Below, one piece after another: positions 1 to 6,663 of a stretch of 14,561 nt of DNA. Position numbers and translations under genes: made by a program. The notes below the pieces were generated by a model, which was not told the origin of the DNA, searched no databases, and worked only from the letters and a program-made list of their open reading frames with translations. The stretch lies in assembly GCF_004359215.1 (NCBI RefSeq), contig NC_090622.1, positions 432,227-446,787 of the forward strand, in the 5' to 3' direction. The stretch is from Bremia lactucae (taxonomy: Eukaryota > Oomycota > Peronosporomycetes > Peronosporales > Peronosporaceae). Numbering within the stretch: the stretch's first letter is position 1; the number at the start of each line of letters is the position of its first letter.

Positions 1-140
1 TGGTCATAGCCTCTTACATGAGCGCTATAGACCAGCAGGGTTGAGGTCCGAAATTTCGAGACCTCAGGGACTATGCTACCCATTTGTTCGACAACTCTGA
101 ACTTAGGGGTAGCTTCAGAGTCCGCGTCAGTAGGGCATCC
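1..140 (-). pseudogene. Gag C-terminus to protease start (element D), partial
   Basis: On the minus strand this stretch reads in one open frame. An acidic gag tail leads into a segment ending in residues like LLVYSAHVRGYD just before the window edge. In gypsy-type pol proteins a hydrophobic strand of this form comes immediately before the aspartic-protease active site (I-D-S-G-A in element C, at 10047-10061). The active-site Asp itself would lie just beyond position 1, so the protease call rests on position and resemblance to element C. The frame is open here, but gag upstream is broken, so a functional product is unlikely. Confidence 0.5.
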
Positions 141-1225
141 CGCCCCTACTGCGCTCCTGCATTTCCCGACCCCTCAGTGGTCGAGGCAGAACTCATGCGT
201 CTCGCACGCTGGTTCTTGCCATCGCCCTTTGGGAAGGGAGTCCTCTTTCTGGGCATTTTTGCCCCAGCAGGGACCCTGGTATAGCAGCGAGCCATCATAT
301 GGCCGCGCTTGCCGCATTTATAGCAGATGACGTCTGCATTGACCAACTCCATGGGAGTGGCATCTGTCCTCTCGGCCAACGGCTTATACCAAGCTGTCGC
401 CGAGGCACTGTCGTAGGATTGCTCCTCAACTAAGGCAATTTAGATTGCCTCTTCCATCGCCGACAGCACCTTTCTTGAAAGGGCCTGTTGCGATGGGCCA
501 TGCCGTAGTCCGTACATAAACGTGGGCACCTTTATGTGCTCCGAAGTTGGACCTACGGTAATGGACGCCGACAGCGAGCGCATCTCTTGCACATACTCTT
601 GCAGATATCGCTTCGCCTGTCGCGCTTCAAAGAAGCGCGCCTGAAGTAACACTTGTTGTTCGGCGGCTGGTACATGGCGCGAATCTTATCCTTAAAGATC
701 GTCCATGATAAGAACGCCTTTCTGTCCACCAGAAGCGCCGAGTAAGCCACTTTGAGGCCTTAACGCGCAGATGCGACATGGCGTATGATACCATCCGGCT
801 GTCGTCCTCGAAGAGCTGGGCGACACCGCATTGCTCCACGGCTAAAAGCCAGTGGACAATCGTGTGCGCCGCAGTTCCATCGAACTGGTTCGGGTCCATT
901 TGAATGGGTTCGGCTGATGCGGCCGGGCAGAGAGCATCTCAACGGTCCTGTTGAGAGCCTCGCTCCGAGCCTGCTCATGTCTCAGCTCATCCTGAGTCTG
1001 AGTGACGGACTCCACCGGAGCATGGCTCTGTGCCTCGGACGCGGCCATCTGCTGTCCGAGCACGAATGCGTCAAACTGCTCCAACTGAGCAACATGTTGC
1101 TCAGGAGGACTACCCAGGAGCCTGGGCACGGCTTGATCACCAAGTCCCTGCGCCATAAGCCCTGCCACCTCCCGATGACGTTCGGAGAGGTGGGGAAAAT
1201 GAGCTCAATCAATATTGAGGCTCAT
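141..1225 (-). pseudogene. gag: Gag polyprotein of element D, decayed
   Basis: Gag forms the virus-like particle and its zinc knuckle binds element RNA. The likely start is the ATG at 1225-1223, about 50 nt after the primer-binding site, with an in-frame TGA at 1207-1205. The N-terminal part (about 1168-930) is Gln/Glu-rich and looks helical or coiled-coil. The capsid-like core follows from a DPNQFDGTA segment (about 899) through the motifs KDKIRAMYQPP (about 700-670) and ARQAKRYLQEYVQEMRSL (about 625-570). The nucleocapsid knuckle at 325-284 is C-Y-K-C-x4-H-x4-C (CCHC). At least two frameshifts (near 900 and near 660-750) and a TAA at 442-440 break the frame. Total length of about 360 codons is usual for gypsy gag. 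The long plus-strand frame across 785-1321 is its antisense shadow. Confidence 0.85.
1085..1104. repeat. 20-bp perfect palindrome inside gag of element D
   Basis: CTGAGCAACA is followed directly by its reverse complement TGTTGCTCAG. It lies within the Gln/Glu-rich N-terminal part of gag (residues EQHVAQ on the minus strand). Confidence 0.9.
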
Positions 1226-1261
1226 CCTCACGTACACACGCAGAGATGCGGGTCGTGCGAA

Positions 1262-1279
1262 GAATTTCAAGTGCTACCA
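1262..1279 (-). other. Primer-binding site of element D
   Basis: On the minus strand the LTR end CCTACA is followed by CT and then TGGTAGCACTTGAAATTC. A TGG a few bases after the LTR pairs with the CCA tail of a tRNA that primes minus-strand DNA synthesis. The implied tRNA 3' end is ...GTGCTACCA, with U72 before the A73 discriminator. This fits a eukaryotic initiator-Met tRNA (A1:U72 pair), by inference. The same first 11 bases recur beside the LTR of element A. Confidence 0.7.
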
Positions 1280-1618
1280 AGTGTAGGCGGGCACGTCGTA
1301 ATGCGGCCACGCTCTACTTAAGCACACACCCTAGCACTGCGAGGAAGCGGTTTAACCTGCTTCTCTTGCGTGCAGTGAGGCAGTTGGGGAGGGCGCGTTA
1401 GCGTCCTCATCCAACACACTAAGTACTGTGATTAAGAGTCGTCACGGAAGCGGTAATCCGGCTCCTCGTGCGCACTTATCAAGTAGGAAGTAGTTTTCAG
1501 ACTGATTTATATTTCATCGCATTAAATATAAGCACCTATTTTTAGCAATTAAAGTGTCATCTCTATAGATAACACTAATAAGTATTACGAGCGCATCTTT
1601 CTAGATACCTCGCGTAAC

Positions 1619-1684
1619 GGATGACGCTTGCCGTCATCACGGATGACGCTTGCCGTCATCACGGATGACGCTGGGCGTCATCCC
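1619..1684. promoter_or_regulatory. Three tandem 22-bp palindromic TGACG/CGTCA units in U3 of LTR D
   Basis: The units start at 1619, 1641 and 1663. Each contains GATGACG, a 5-nt spacer and the inverted copy CGTCATC, so six TGACG half-sites are packed into 66 bp. The first two units are identical and the third differs in the spacer and last bases. TGACG is the core recognised by CREB/ATF- and TGA-type bZIP factors. Tandem repeats in U3 are typical of LTR enhancers. The repeat and palindromes are seen directly; the enhancer role is inferred. Confidence 0.6.
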
Positions 1685-1790
1685 TCCTTTTGTGAATGCA
1701 CCCATGTGCATCACATACACAAGGGTTGGTCACAAATTTGGACCACACCCGAGTGCTGGGTCTTATTACTATTATTTAATAATTGACCAT

Positions 1791-1822
1791 CCCCTTAAGT
1801 ACACCAAGTGTACTTAACGGGG
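1791..1822. repeat. Hairpin near the 5' end of LTR D
   Basis: TTAAGTACAC (1795-1804), loop CAA, then GTGTACTTAA (1808-1817) is a perfect 10-bp stem. CCCC before and GGGG after extend it to 14 pairs with one bulged C at 1818. Confidence 0.85.
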
Positions 1823-1857
1823 ACTCTGTAACATTAAGACAGCTTTAGCCCGTTACA

Positions 1858-2093
1858 TGAGAACTACTAAGTATTGAGGATCTTTGAACTAAAAGTAATT
1901 AGATACAAGAGCTGTAGAGAACCCTTCCAAGAAGATACATAGACTATAGCACAAAATAGCTGTACCAGCACTGTACCAGCTGCTGGGAACAGAAGTGGGG
2001 TGTCGCTATACCAAAATGGGGGTGTCGCTATACCGACGTCCTTTATATAATTACAACAAGCCGACGATTTCCTTAAATTTCCCATCTAATGCA
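1858..2093. other. Spacer between elements D and A, with short direct repeats
   Basis: No gene is visible in these 236 bp of AT-rich sequence. Two local tandem repeats are present: CTGTACCAGC twice (near 1959-1980) and GGGGTGTCGCTATACC twice with a 22-bp period (1997-2012 and 2019-2034). It may be host sequence or the worn edge of another repeat. Confidence 0.5.
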
Positions 2094-2546
2094 TGTAACG
2101 GGGCACTACAACTTGTACTGCTTCAGTACAAGTCCACTTCGCACTGCTTCAGTTGCGAGTGGTGCCTTACATTATTTCACTTACACTAGTACTTGCAGAG
2201 GGAGACTTCTCTTAAAGGTAACTAGCTTAAAGAACGTAAAATAAATACTGTATTAACACAATTAACTATCTCTTCTTTCTATCTGTTAACTCTAACTTAG
2301 TTATAAACTAATACTAAACATGCAATTAAAATCTTATCTAATCTTATCTGTCTCTCTCTTTTGTTTACATCTACAGTTAATTAGTCTGCGGGATAAATAG
2401 ATATAAGGGCCTATACCTATTTATGGATTAGATTTTTGAACATTGCTATTTAAAGTTATATCCTCCCAATATTATCTACCTTTATGAAAATATACTAATT
2501 AACAACCTTTAAGTGTTAATTTCATGTAACGATACACCCCGTTACA
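2094..2546 (-). mobile_element. 3' LTR of element A (453 bp)
   Basis: On the minus strand it begins TGTAACGGGG at 2546 and ends GCCCCGTTACA at 2094, so its termini are inverted copies of about 10 bp. A purine-rich tract lies directly upstream of its 5' end, which identifies it as a 3' LTR. It is homologous to 7726-8162 (opposite strand) and to 3984-4345. The segment AAGAGAGAGACAGATAAGA is shared among the copies. An inverted copy of the terminal TGTAACG lies only 22 bp in (2525-2546). Confidence 0.8.
2111..2162. repeat. Twin stem-loops at the 3' (U5) end of LTR A
   Basis: Stem 1 is ACTTGTACTG / CAGTACAAGT around CTT (2111-2133, 10 perfect pairs). Stem 2 is CCACTTCGCACTG / CAGTTGCGAGTGG around CTT (2134-2162, 12 pairs, two bulges). 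Both share the CTG-CTT-CAG tip. The same pair occurs at 4001-4052 and 8101-8142. Confidence 0.8.
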
Positions 2547-2559
2547 TCACCCCTTCTTT
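2547..2559 (-). other. Polypurine tract of element A
   Basis: The minus strand reads AAAGAAGGGGTGA directly before the TGTAACGGGG start of the LTR. Polypurine tracts prime plus-strand DNA synthesis and sit immediately 5' of the 3' LTR. Element B has AAGGGAGGGATGA in the same place. Confidence 0.75.
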
Positions 2560-2586
2560 AACAGACAATCACTCTGACTGTCTTGG

Positions 2587-3579
2587 ATGGAGTGGTCACT
2601 ATGTGACCACTTATTTAAAAAACGATGTTGATTGGTCAGAACCATCATTTTAAATTCCATCGCATGAAGAATCAACTCATGCGGGGTGTTGATAGTGCTG
2701 CGGCTTCGACTGCGGTTCGTGCAGCAGCGGGTGACGCACTGTTATCTCTTGCGGCAGATGGAACGTCTGCCGTAGTATCTTCCACTCGCGCAACACTAGA
2801 TGTTGCGGGTGTACGTGGTGATTCACCACGTGAATACGACCCCTCATTGGAGGTCGACTACGGATGCGAGTCGGACGAAATGGCCGACTCGGGAAGAATC
2901 GAACAGTCGCCTAATAGACGTCAGGCGGCTGACTATGAGCCTTCGAATGAGAGGGCTCATTCTGATAGATAAGTTTATAGTCTGTTTTGTTCCGACGATG
3001 AGGATGATCACTCATCCCCGTTCCGTCTCCCGTGCGGTCACCTGCACCTGTTTCTGTGGAAGGTGATGACGATGGCGTAAGCCATCGTAATAATAGTTCT
3101 TGTGGTACCCCTGCTTCAGTGGGTACCACACAGGGGAGTGAAGACAGTAAAATTTCTAATCTCGCCCCTGAAAAGAAGCCGTGTCTTTTGCCAGAACGGC
3201 TAATCAATAGCTGGTCTGGAGAGACTAATTCTCACAGTAAATATCCCTTATTTATTGCAACAAAGCTGCATGACCTTGATCCCAGCGCGAAGAACTTTCG
3301 CGCTGAGGCAGATTTTTATCTCGATGCTTTTCTCAAGCATCGATGGTTTAGTGACAACAATAAGCGAGATAAAGTCTCGCTTATGCAAGCCTGGAGCGCG
3401 TTCATTCGCAATGTCAAATACATTGGACGCGAAGGCCTGGCTTCAAAACCTTAACGCGAATCGCGTTAAATTTGAGAATCGAACTCCAACCGGTGCAAAG
3501 TATAAATTGCATCGGTTGTCACGTGAGGCTGGGCTTCCATGCCTCACGTGGGGTGATCCCTGTCCGTGTTGTGTTGACA
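2587..3579 (+). pseudogene. Antisense gene of element A (unknown protein), decayed copy
   Basis: I do not recognise this protein. It runs opposite to its host element, between the expected end of pol and the 3' LTR. It is homologous along its whole visible length to the minus-strand gene at 7610-6642. Open pieces are 2625-2972 (frame 3), 3032-3454 (frame 2) and about 3425-3579 (frame 3), separated by small indels. The N-terminal half is Ser/Asp/Glu-rich and low-complexity. The C-terminal half is conserved, with motifs PERLINSWSGET, KYPLFIA, LDPSAKNFRAEADFYL and HRWFSDNNKRDK. It ends in a Cys motif LPCLTWGDPCPCC just before the gap. An ATG at 2587 and one at 2625 are possible starts; which is original is unclear because the copies differ by indels there. 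The segment is crowded with perfect stem-loops. A captured host gene or an accessory retroelement protein are both possible. Confidence 0.6.
2591..3550. repeat. Dense array of perfect stem-loops
   Basis: Ten perfect stems of 8-10 bp are present, at 2591-2611, 2813-2831, 2867-2891, 3069-3088, 3101-3130, 3283-3305, 3321-3343, 3360-3384, 3451-3469 and 3520-3550. Their loops are 1-11 nt. Examples are TGTGGTACCC / GGGTACCACA and ATAAGCGAGA / TCTCGCTTAT. Stems of 7 bp add 2661-2683, 2789-2807 and 2935-2960. Several recur at aligned positions in the inverted copy in element B. Confidence 0.85.
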
Positions 3580-3679
3580 NNNNNNNNNNNNNNNNNNNNN
3601 NNNNNNNNNNNNNNNNNNNNNNNNNNNNNNNNNNNNNNNNNNNNNNNNNNNNNNNNNNNNNNNNNNNNNNNNNNNNNNN
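3580..3679. other. Assembly gap (100 N)
   Basis: Exactly 100 N, a conventional length for a gap of unknown size. By element order it should hide most of gag-pol of element A. The left edge falls where the inverted copy in B has a 9-bp stem (6684-6703). Confidence 0.95.
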
Positions 3680-3688
3680 CAGTTCTGC

Positions 3689-3841
3689 CTATTGAGAGCC
3701 TTGCTGATTAAGCAAGGCTACTTTCTCCTTCACCTCGTCAAGTTCATGTTGTATAAACTTGGCGATGGCTGAATGGAGGGCATCTCTGTCCAAACCAAAC
3801 AGCATGGTCAGGATGGCATCATTCCCTACGGTCGAACTCAT
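3689..3841 (-). pseudogene. Probable gag N-terminus of element A (50 codons to a TAG)
   Basis: This short minus-strand frame starts with ATG at 3841-3839 and stops at TAG 3691-3689, just before the assembly gap. The first residues are MSSTVGNDAILTMLF. The rest is charged and helix-like (HELDEVKEKVALL), as in many gag N-termini. It lies about 120 nt downstream of the primer-binding site of element A on the same strand, which is where gag should start. No capsid or zinc-knuckle motif can be seen because the gap follows. The TAG may be a decay mutation. A 57-codon plus-strand frame overlaps it at 3773-3946 and is less likely. Confidence 0.45.
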
Positions 3842-3963
3842 TCGTTCGACGGCACTCCTTTCTATGTCACTAAGAATGAAGTAGCTATCACGCGAAACGT
3901 GATGCGTATTCCACTATCATATAACACGTCCATGCTAGATGAATGAAATGTGGTCCTTGGACG

Positions 3964-3981
3964 GACTACAAAGTGCTACCA
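3964..3981 (-). other. Primer-binding site of element A
   Basis: On the minus strand the LTR end GCCCCGTTACA is followed by CC and then TGGTAGCACTTTGTAGTC. The first 11 bases match the site of element D, implying the same kind of tRNA primer (3' end ...GTGCTACCA). It fixes the orientation of element A. Confidence 0.7.
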
Positions 3982-3983
3982 GG

Positions 3984-4345
3984 TGTAACGGGGCGCTACG
4001 ACTTGTACTGCTTCATTACAAGTCCACTTCGCACTGCTTCAGTTGCGAGTGGTGCCTCACGTTATTTCACGTTATTTCACGTCACACCTCGTGTACTAGT
4101 ACGTACCTTCTTCAAAACACTTGCTTTAAAGACGGTTAAAAGTAAACTGTATTTATTATAATTAAGTTCTTCTGCTCTATCTATTCAATACTGATTAATA
4201 ATATCTGATCTGAGTATGACTAATCCATGTTATTATATTTTTAAAATGCTCGATCGTAGTGCGTCTTTTTAAAATGTGCGACGTTGCCATTTTCTTACTA
4301 ATACAAAACATGTTATAAAGTCTTATCTGTCTCTCTCTTTGCGCG
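3984..4345 (-). mobile_element. 5' LTR of element A, truncated (about 362 bp remain)
   Basis: The inner end starts at 3984 (plus-strand TGTAACGGGG) and the sequence is homologous to the LTRs at 2094-2546 and 7726-8162. Similarity stops after TTTGCGCG at about 4345. Compared with the B LTR about 180 bp of U3 and the terminal TGTAACGGGG are missing, and RNase H coding sequence of the opposite strand follows directly. A 10-bp unit (CACGTTATTT) is duplicated near 4058-4078. The twin stem-loops at 4001-4052 are kept, with one mismatch in the first. Confidence 0.75.
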
Positions 4346-4346
4346 A

Positions 4347-4615
4347 ACCATGCGTCATTACGCACGGCGTAAGCAGCCCACACCTCTCGCAAAGAATGGT
4401 GACGTGGCTATCCTTCTTCGTGGAGTATAATTTCTCCGTGGAATATAAACCAGGACGACTTTTAATGTCGTCGCTAATGCGTTGTCACTTCGACCCGATT
4501 TCGAGCCGGCTGCGCACTCCATCAGTGGAAATAGTCCCAGAGTTGCAACACTCATTACAAGTGTTCCGTCGTCAGCTTCGTTGCCTACACAGAAGATAAA
4601 GAACTTCTGCATTTA
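4347..4615 (+). pseudogene. pol: Pol, RNase H C-terminal end (element B)
   Basis: RNase H removes the RNA strand during reverse transcription. The visible part starts at the HASLRTA motif (about 4349-4370) and continues through HLSQRM, WLSFFVEYNFSVEYKPGR (about 4385-4455) and, in a shifted frame, NVVANALSLRPDFEP (to about 4505). The same region in element C lies at 12508-12660. The catalytic N-terminal half is absent because of the junction at 4345. A one-base frameshift lies near 4455-4462, and a TAA ends the shifted frame near 4613. Confidence 0.75.
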
Positions 4616-5960
4616 ATAGATCGTCTGATAAATCCATCCAACAAATTGTACAAAGATTTATTGGTTTTATGTCGATCGTCATCCGATCGATACACAACAC
4701 GCAACAGCTTACTGTACAGCCGTTGCCCACGACACTCCACGTGTCGTCGTCCCATCTCACAATGATTTGCGCTTGCGCATCATGTATGAGTGTCACGATG
4801 CACCAACAAGTGGGCATCGTGGACGTGAAAAATATATCTCACAGTAAGTCGCGACTTTTACTGTCCCCGCCAGTTTCAGTTCGTACGCAAGTTCATTCGT
4901 GCTTGCCAGGTATGTCAACGGTTTGAAGCCTAGCCCTTCATCCCGCGCACCTCTGCAATCTCTACCACTTCCGGTAGAATTGTTGCAGTCCGTATGTATG
5001 GACTTCGTCTTCGGATATCCCGAAGATAATCACAAAAAAGGGAATCTTTCTCTACAAAAACAAGGATTACATTGTTTTTGCGATCGTTTTTGTAAACAGA
5101 TTCAGCAAGATGGTACATCATGTTGCAGGATTAGAGTCAATCACGGCTCCAAGCTATGCCCGTGTCTTATCGACATGGTATTCAGACTCCAGGGTTTACT
5201 TAATGAAGTTGTCCTCGATAGAGATCAACGATTCACGGCGGAGTTTTGGCAATTCGCGATCCGATCTCTCGGAACACGGCTGACTATGTCAACTTCTGAT
5301 CATCCAGTGACAGATGGTCAGACGGAACGCGTAAACCGCGTCCTCGAAGAGATACTTCAGGTCACATTCAACCGTATCCGAATTGGAGCGAGTTTTCCCA
5401 ATGGTCGAGTTCGCCATCAACAATTCGGTGCATGCGTCTACAACGCATACCCGCCCAATTAAAGGGTTTCTCTAGTTTAGTGGGGGTGGACTCGCACCAG
5501 CAAAACCAACTCTGGCTCATGCTCATCACGCGCTAAAGTTACCAACAACGCAAATCGTGTCGATGTCAAAGCAATTGAGATCGAAGAAGATAAAGATTTC
5601 ATGGCAGTGCGCACAAAGCGCACTGAAAAAGACAAAACAAGTGAGTCAGCAGAGGAACTTTTGCTGGTTCGGGAATCAGTAGTCCGTTTTGCACAGGATT
5701 CCATTGCTAACGCAGTGGAACAGCAGAAACGGAACGCAGACAAACGTGGAAGAGCAAATGTTCTTTCATTTAAAATTAATGACATAGCATACTACTGTCT
5801 ACGGTAAACTTACCGAAGCATGAAGTCACTAACGTGAATAGTAGAATCCAAGTTCATTGGGCCATTCCGTGTACTGCATCGCAGAGGCATTGCGTACACA
5901 ATAGAACTGCCACAAGGATGCGAGCACATCCTACGTTTTACATTGGTCGACTCCGGCCGT
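4616..5960 (+). pseudogene. pol: Pol, integrase (element B), decayed
   Basis: Integrase inserts the DNA copy into the genome. The zinc-binding HHCC region is at about 4730-4925, with His codons at 4794 and 4815 and C-Q-V-C at 4904-4915; it spans more than one frame and a TAA near 4845. The catalytic core is open from 4899 to 5462. D is in CMDFVFG (GAC 5001-5003), D in VVLDRDQRF (GAT 5217-5219) and E in TDGQTERVNR (GAA 5325-5327). Exactly 35 residues separate the second D and E, as in the DD35E family. The D-D distance is 71 residues against 60 in element C, so the middle has an insertion or shifted frame. After a frameshift the C-terminal part continues at 5601-5807 and 5834-5960 (RAHPTFYIGRLRPYHQY). 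Confidence 0.85.
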
Positions 5961-6663
5961 ACCATCAGTACGCGGTTTTATCCGCGGACGGATCTGACCA
6001 CCCCTTTCAAGAATCCCCAAGAGATTCTTCTGATCAAGAACCAGACTCTCATGTTGAGTCTGGAGACTCTCATGCCGAATCCGAGCTCCTCGAAATCGCG
6101 ACGGCTGATGACAGCACGTCACGAAGAGCGTGATACTTCCGTTCGTACTTCAACATTGAGTACGCACATTTCGAACGGTCTTCCAACCGTTCGATACGGT
6201 GAGTTTGCACTGTCCGTTCCAACGAGTGACACTTACCGCACTCGTGATCAAGACCCTCCTCCAATACATGAAGGCAGTGGTCGAGTTTGTCGTTCTTCGA
6301 CTGTAGACCCGACACACAGGTCGGATCTAATTTTTCCTCCTCCACCACAACCATTTGTGGATTCCCACGGGTGTCAACGTTTCCGCGTGGAACGCATCGT
6401 AAACTACCGTGATGTGAAGGGGCAGCGATCGAGTTATCTTGTTCGCTGGCGCGGTCATCCGCCTTCGCATGACAGCTGAAAGCCAATTAAAGCCGGTTCT
6501 TGACGTTGAGGGCCTCCGTCAGTATGATGAGACTTATTCGATGGACCAGAGGGTCATCGAAAAACACGCGCCGCTGGCGCCTGTAAATCGATTGCAAAAA
6601 GTCAATCGCATCGCGAATCTCGATAAAGATGCGAGCCCTTCCTATGGCGAAGAAAGAGTATAA
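5961..6663 (+). pseudogene. pol: Pol, Pro/Ser-rich linker and chromodomain (element B)
   Basis: After the integrase a low-complexity Ser/Asp/Pro-rich linker (to about 6375) leads to a chromodomain at about 6381-6560. Its core reads FRVERIVNYRDV, then SSYLVRWRGHPPSHDS, with the conserved Tyr/Trp strand and the G-x-P-P-S-x-D-S turn. Chromodomains of gypsy elements are thought to target insertion to histone marks. The Trp after HDS is a TGA at 6477-6479, and a frameshift follows, with the tail at about 6490-6663 (DVEGLRQYDET). The frame stops at TAA 6661-6663, within the end of the antisense gene. Stems at 6041-6063 and 6171-6194 lie in the linker. Confidence 0.8.

Larger units (their letters stand above)
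1..1857 (-). mobile_element. Element D: 5' part of a Ty3/gypsy LTR retrotransposon
   Basis: Read on the minus strand the order is 5' LTR (1857-1282), primer-binding site (from 1279), gag (from 1225) and the beginning of protease, which runs off the window at position 1. This order is the standard one for Ty3/gypsy elements. RT, integrase and the 3' LTR would lie to the left, outside the window. Gag carries nonsense codons and frameshifts, so this copy is a decayed relic. Its LTR differs from the A/B family, while the primer-binding site resembles that of element A. Confidence 0.85.
1282..1857 (-). mobile_element. 5' LTR of element D (576 bp)
   Basis: On the minus strand it begins TGTAACGGGC at 1857 and ends GCCCGCCTACA at 1282, giving TG...CA ends and near-inverted termini. 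It is followed by the primer-binding site and gag, which fixes its orientation and identity as the 5' LTR. The U3 part holds a hairpin (1791-1822) and three 22-bp palindromic units (1619-1684). A copy of the terminal hexamer TGTAAC lies inverted at 1827-1832. No partner LTR is in the window, so age and target duplication cannot be judged. Confidence 0.8.
2094..4345 (-). mobile_element. Element A: gypsy LTR element with an assembly gap in its middle
   Basis: Minus-strand order is truncated 5' LTR (4345-3984), primer-binding site (3981), gag start (3841-3689), gap, an antisense gene (plus strand, 2587-3579), polypurine tract (2559-2547) and 3' LTR (2546-2094). The primer site and the purine tract independently give the same orientation. 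Most of gag-pol must be inside the 100-N gap or deleted. The two LTRs differ by many substitutions and indels, so the pair is either old or brought together by misassembly or recombination. Confidence 0.65.

Noticed and set aside
73..330. Plus-strand frames over the left edge
   Set aside because: They are shadows of the gag tail and zinc knuckle of element D on the minus strand.
785..1321. 178-codon plus-strand open frame
   Set aside because: It is the reverse complement of the gag gene of element D, which has recognisable motifs and a zinc knuckle on the minus strand. The plus-strand translation shows no domain.
1619..1684. CRISPR-like or origin iteron reading of the 22-bp repeats
   Set aside because: There are no unique spacers between units, and the repeats sit in the U3 of an LTR in a eukaryotic retroelement.
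2625..3454. First reading as a gag gene of element A because it follows an LTR
   Set aside because: The adjacent purine tract shows that the LTR at 2094-2546 is a 3' LTR in minus orientation, and the primer site lies at 3981. The gene is therefore antisense and has no capsid or zinc-knuckle motif.
3773..3946. 57-codon plus-strand frame near the assembly gap
   Set aside because: It overlaps the minus-strand gag start of element A, which fits the primer-site context better, and it shows no recognisable motif.
6070..6486. 138-codon minus-strand open frame
   Set aside because: It lies opposite the linker and chromodomain of element B, whose sense motifs are clear. It does not join the antisense gene that ends at 6642.
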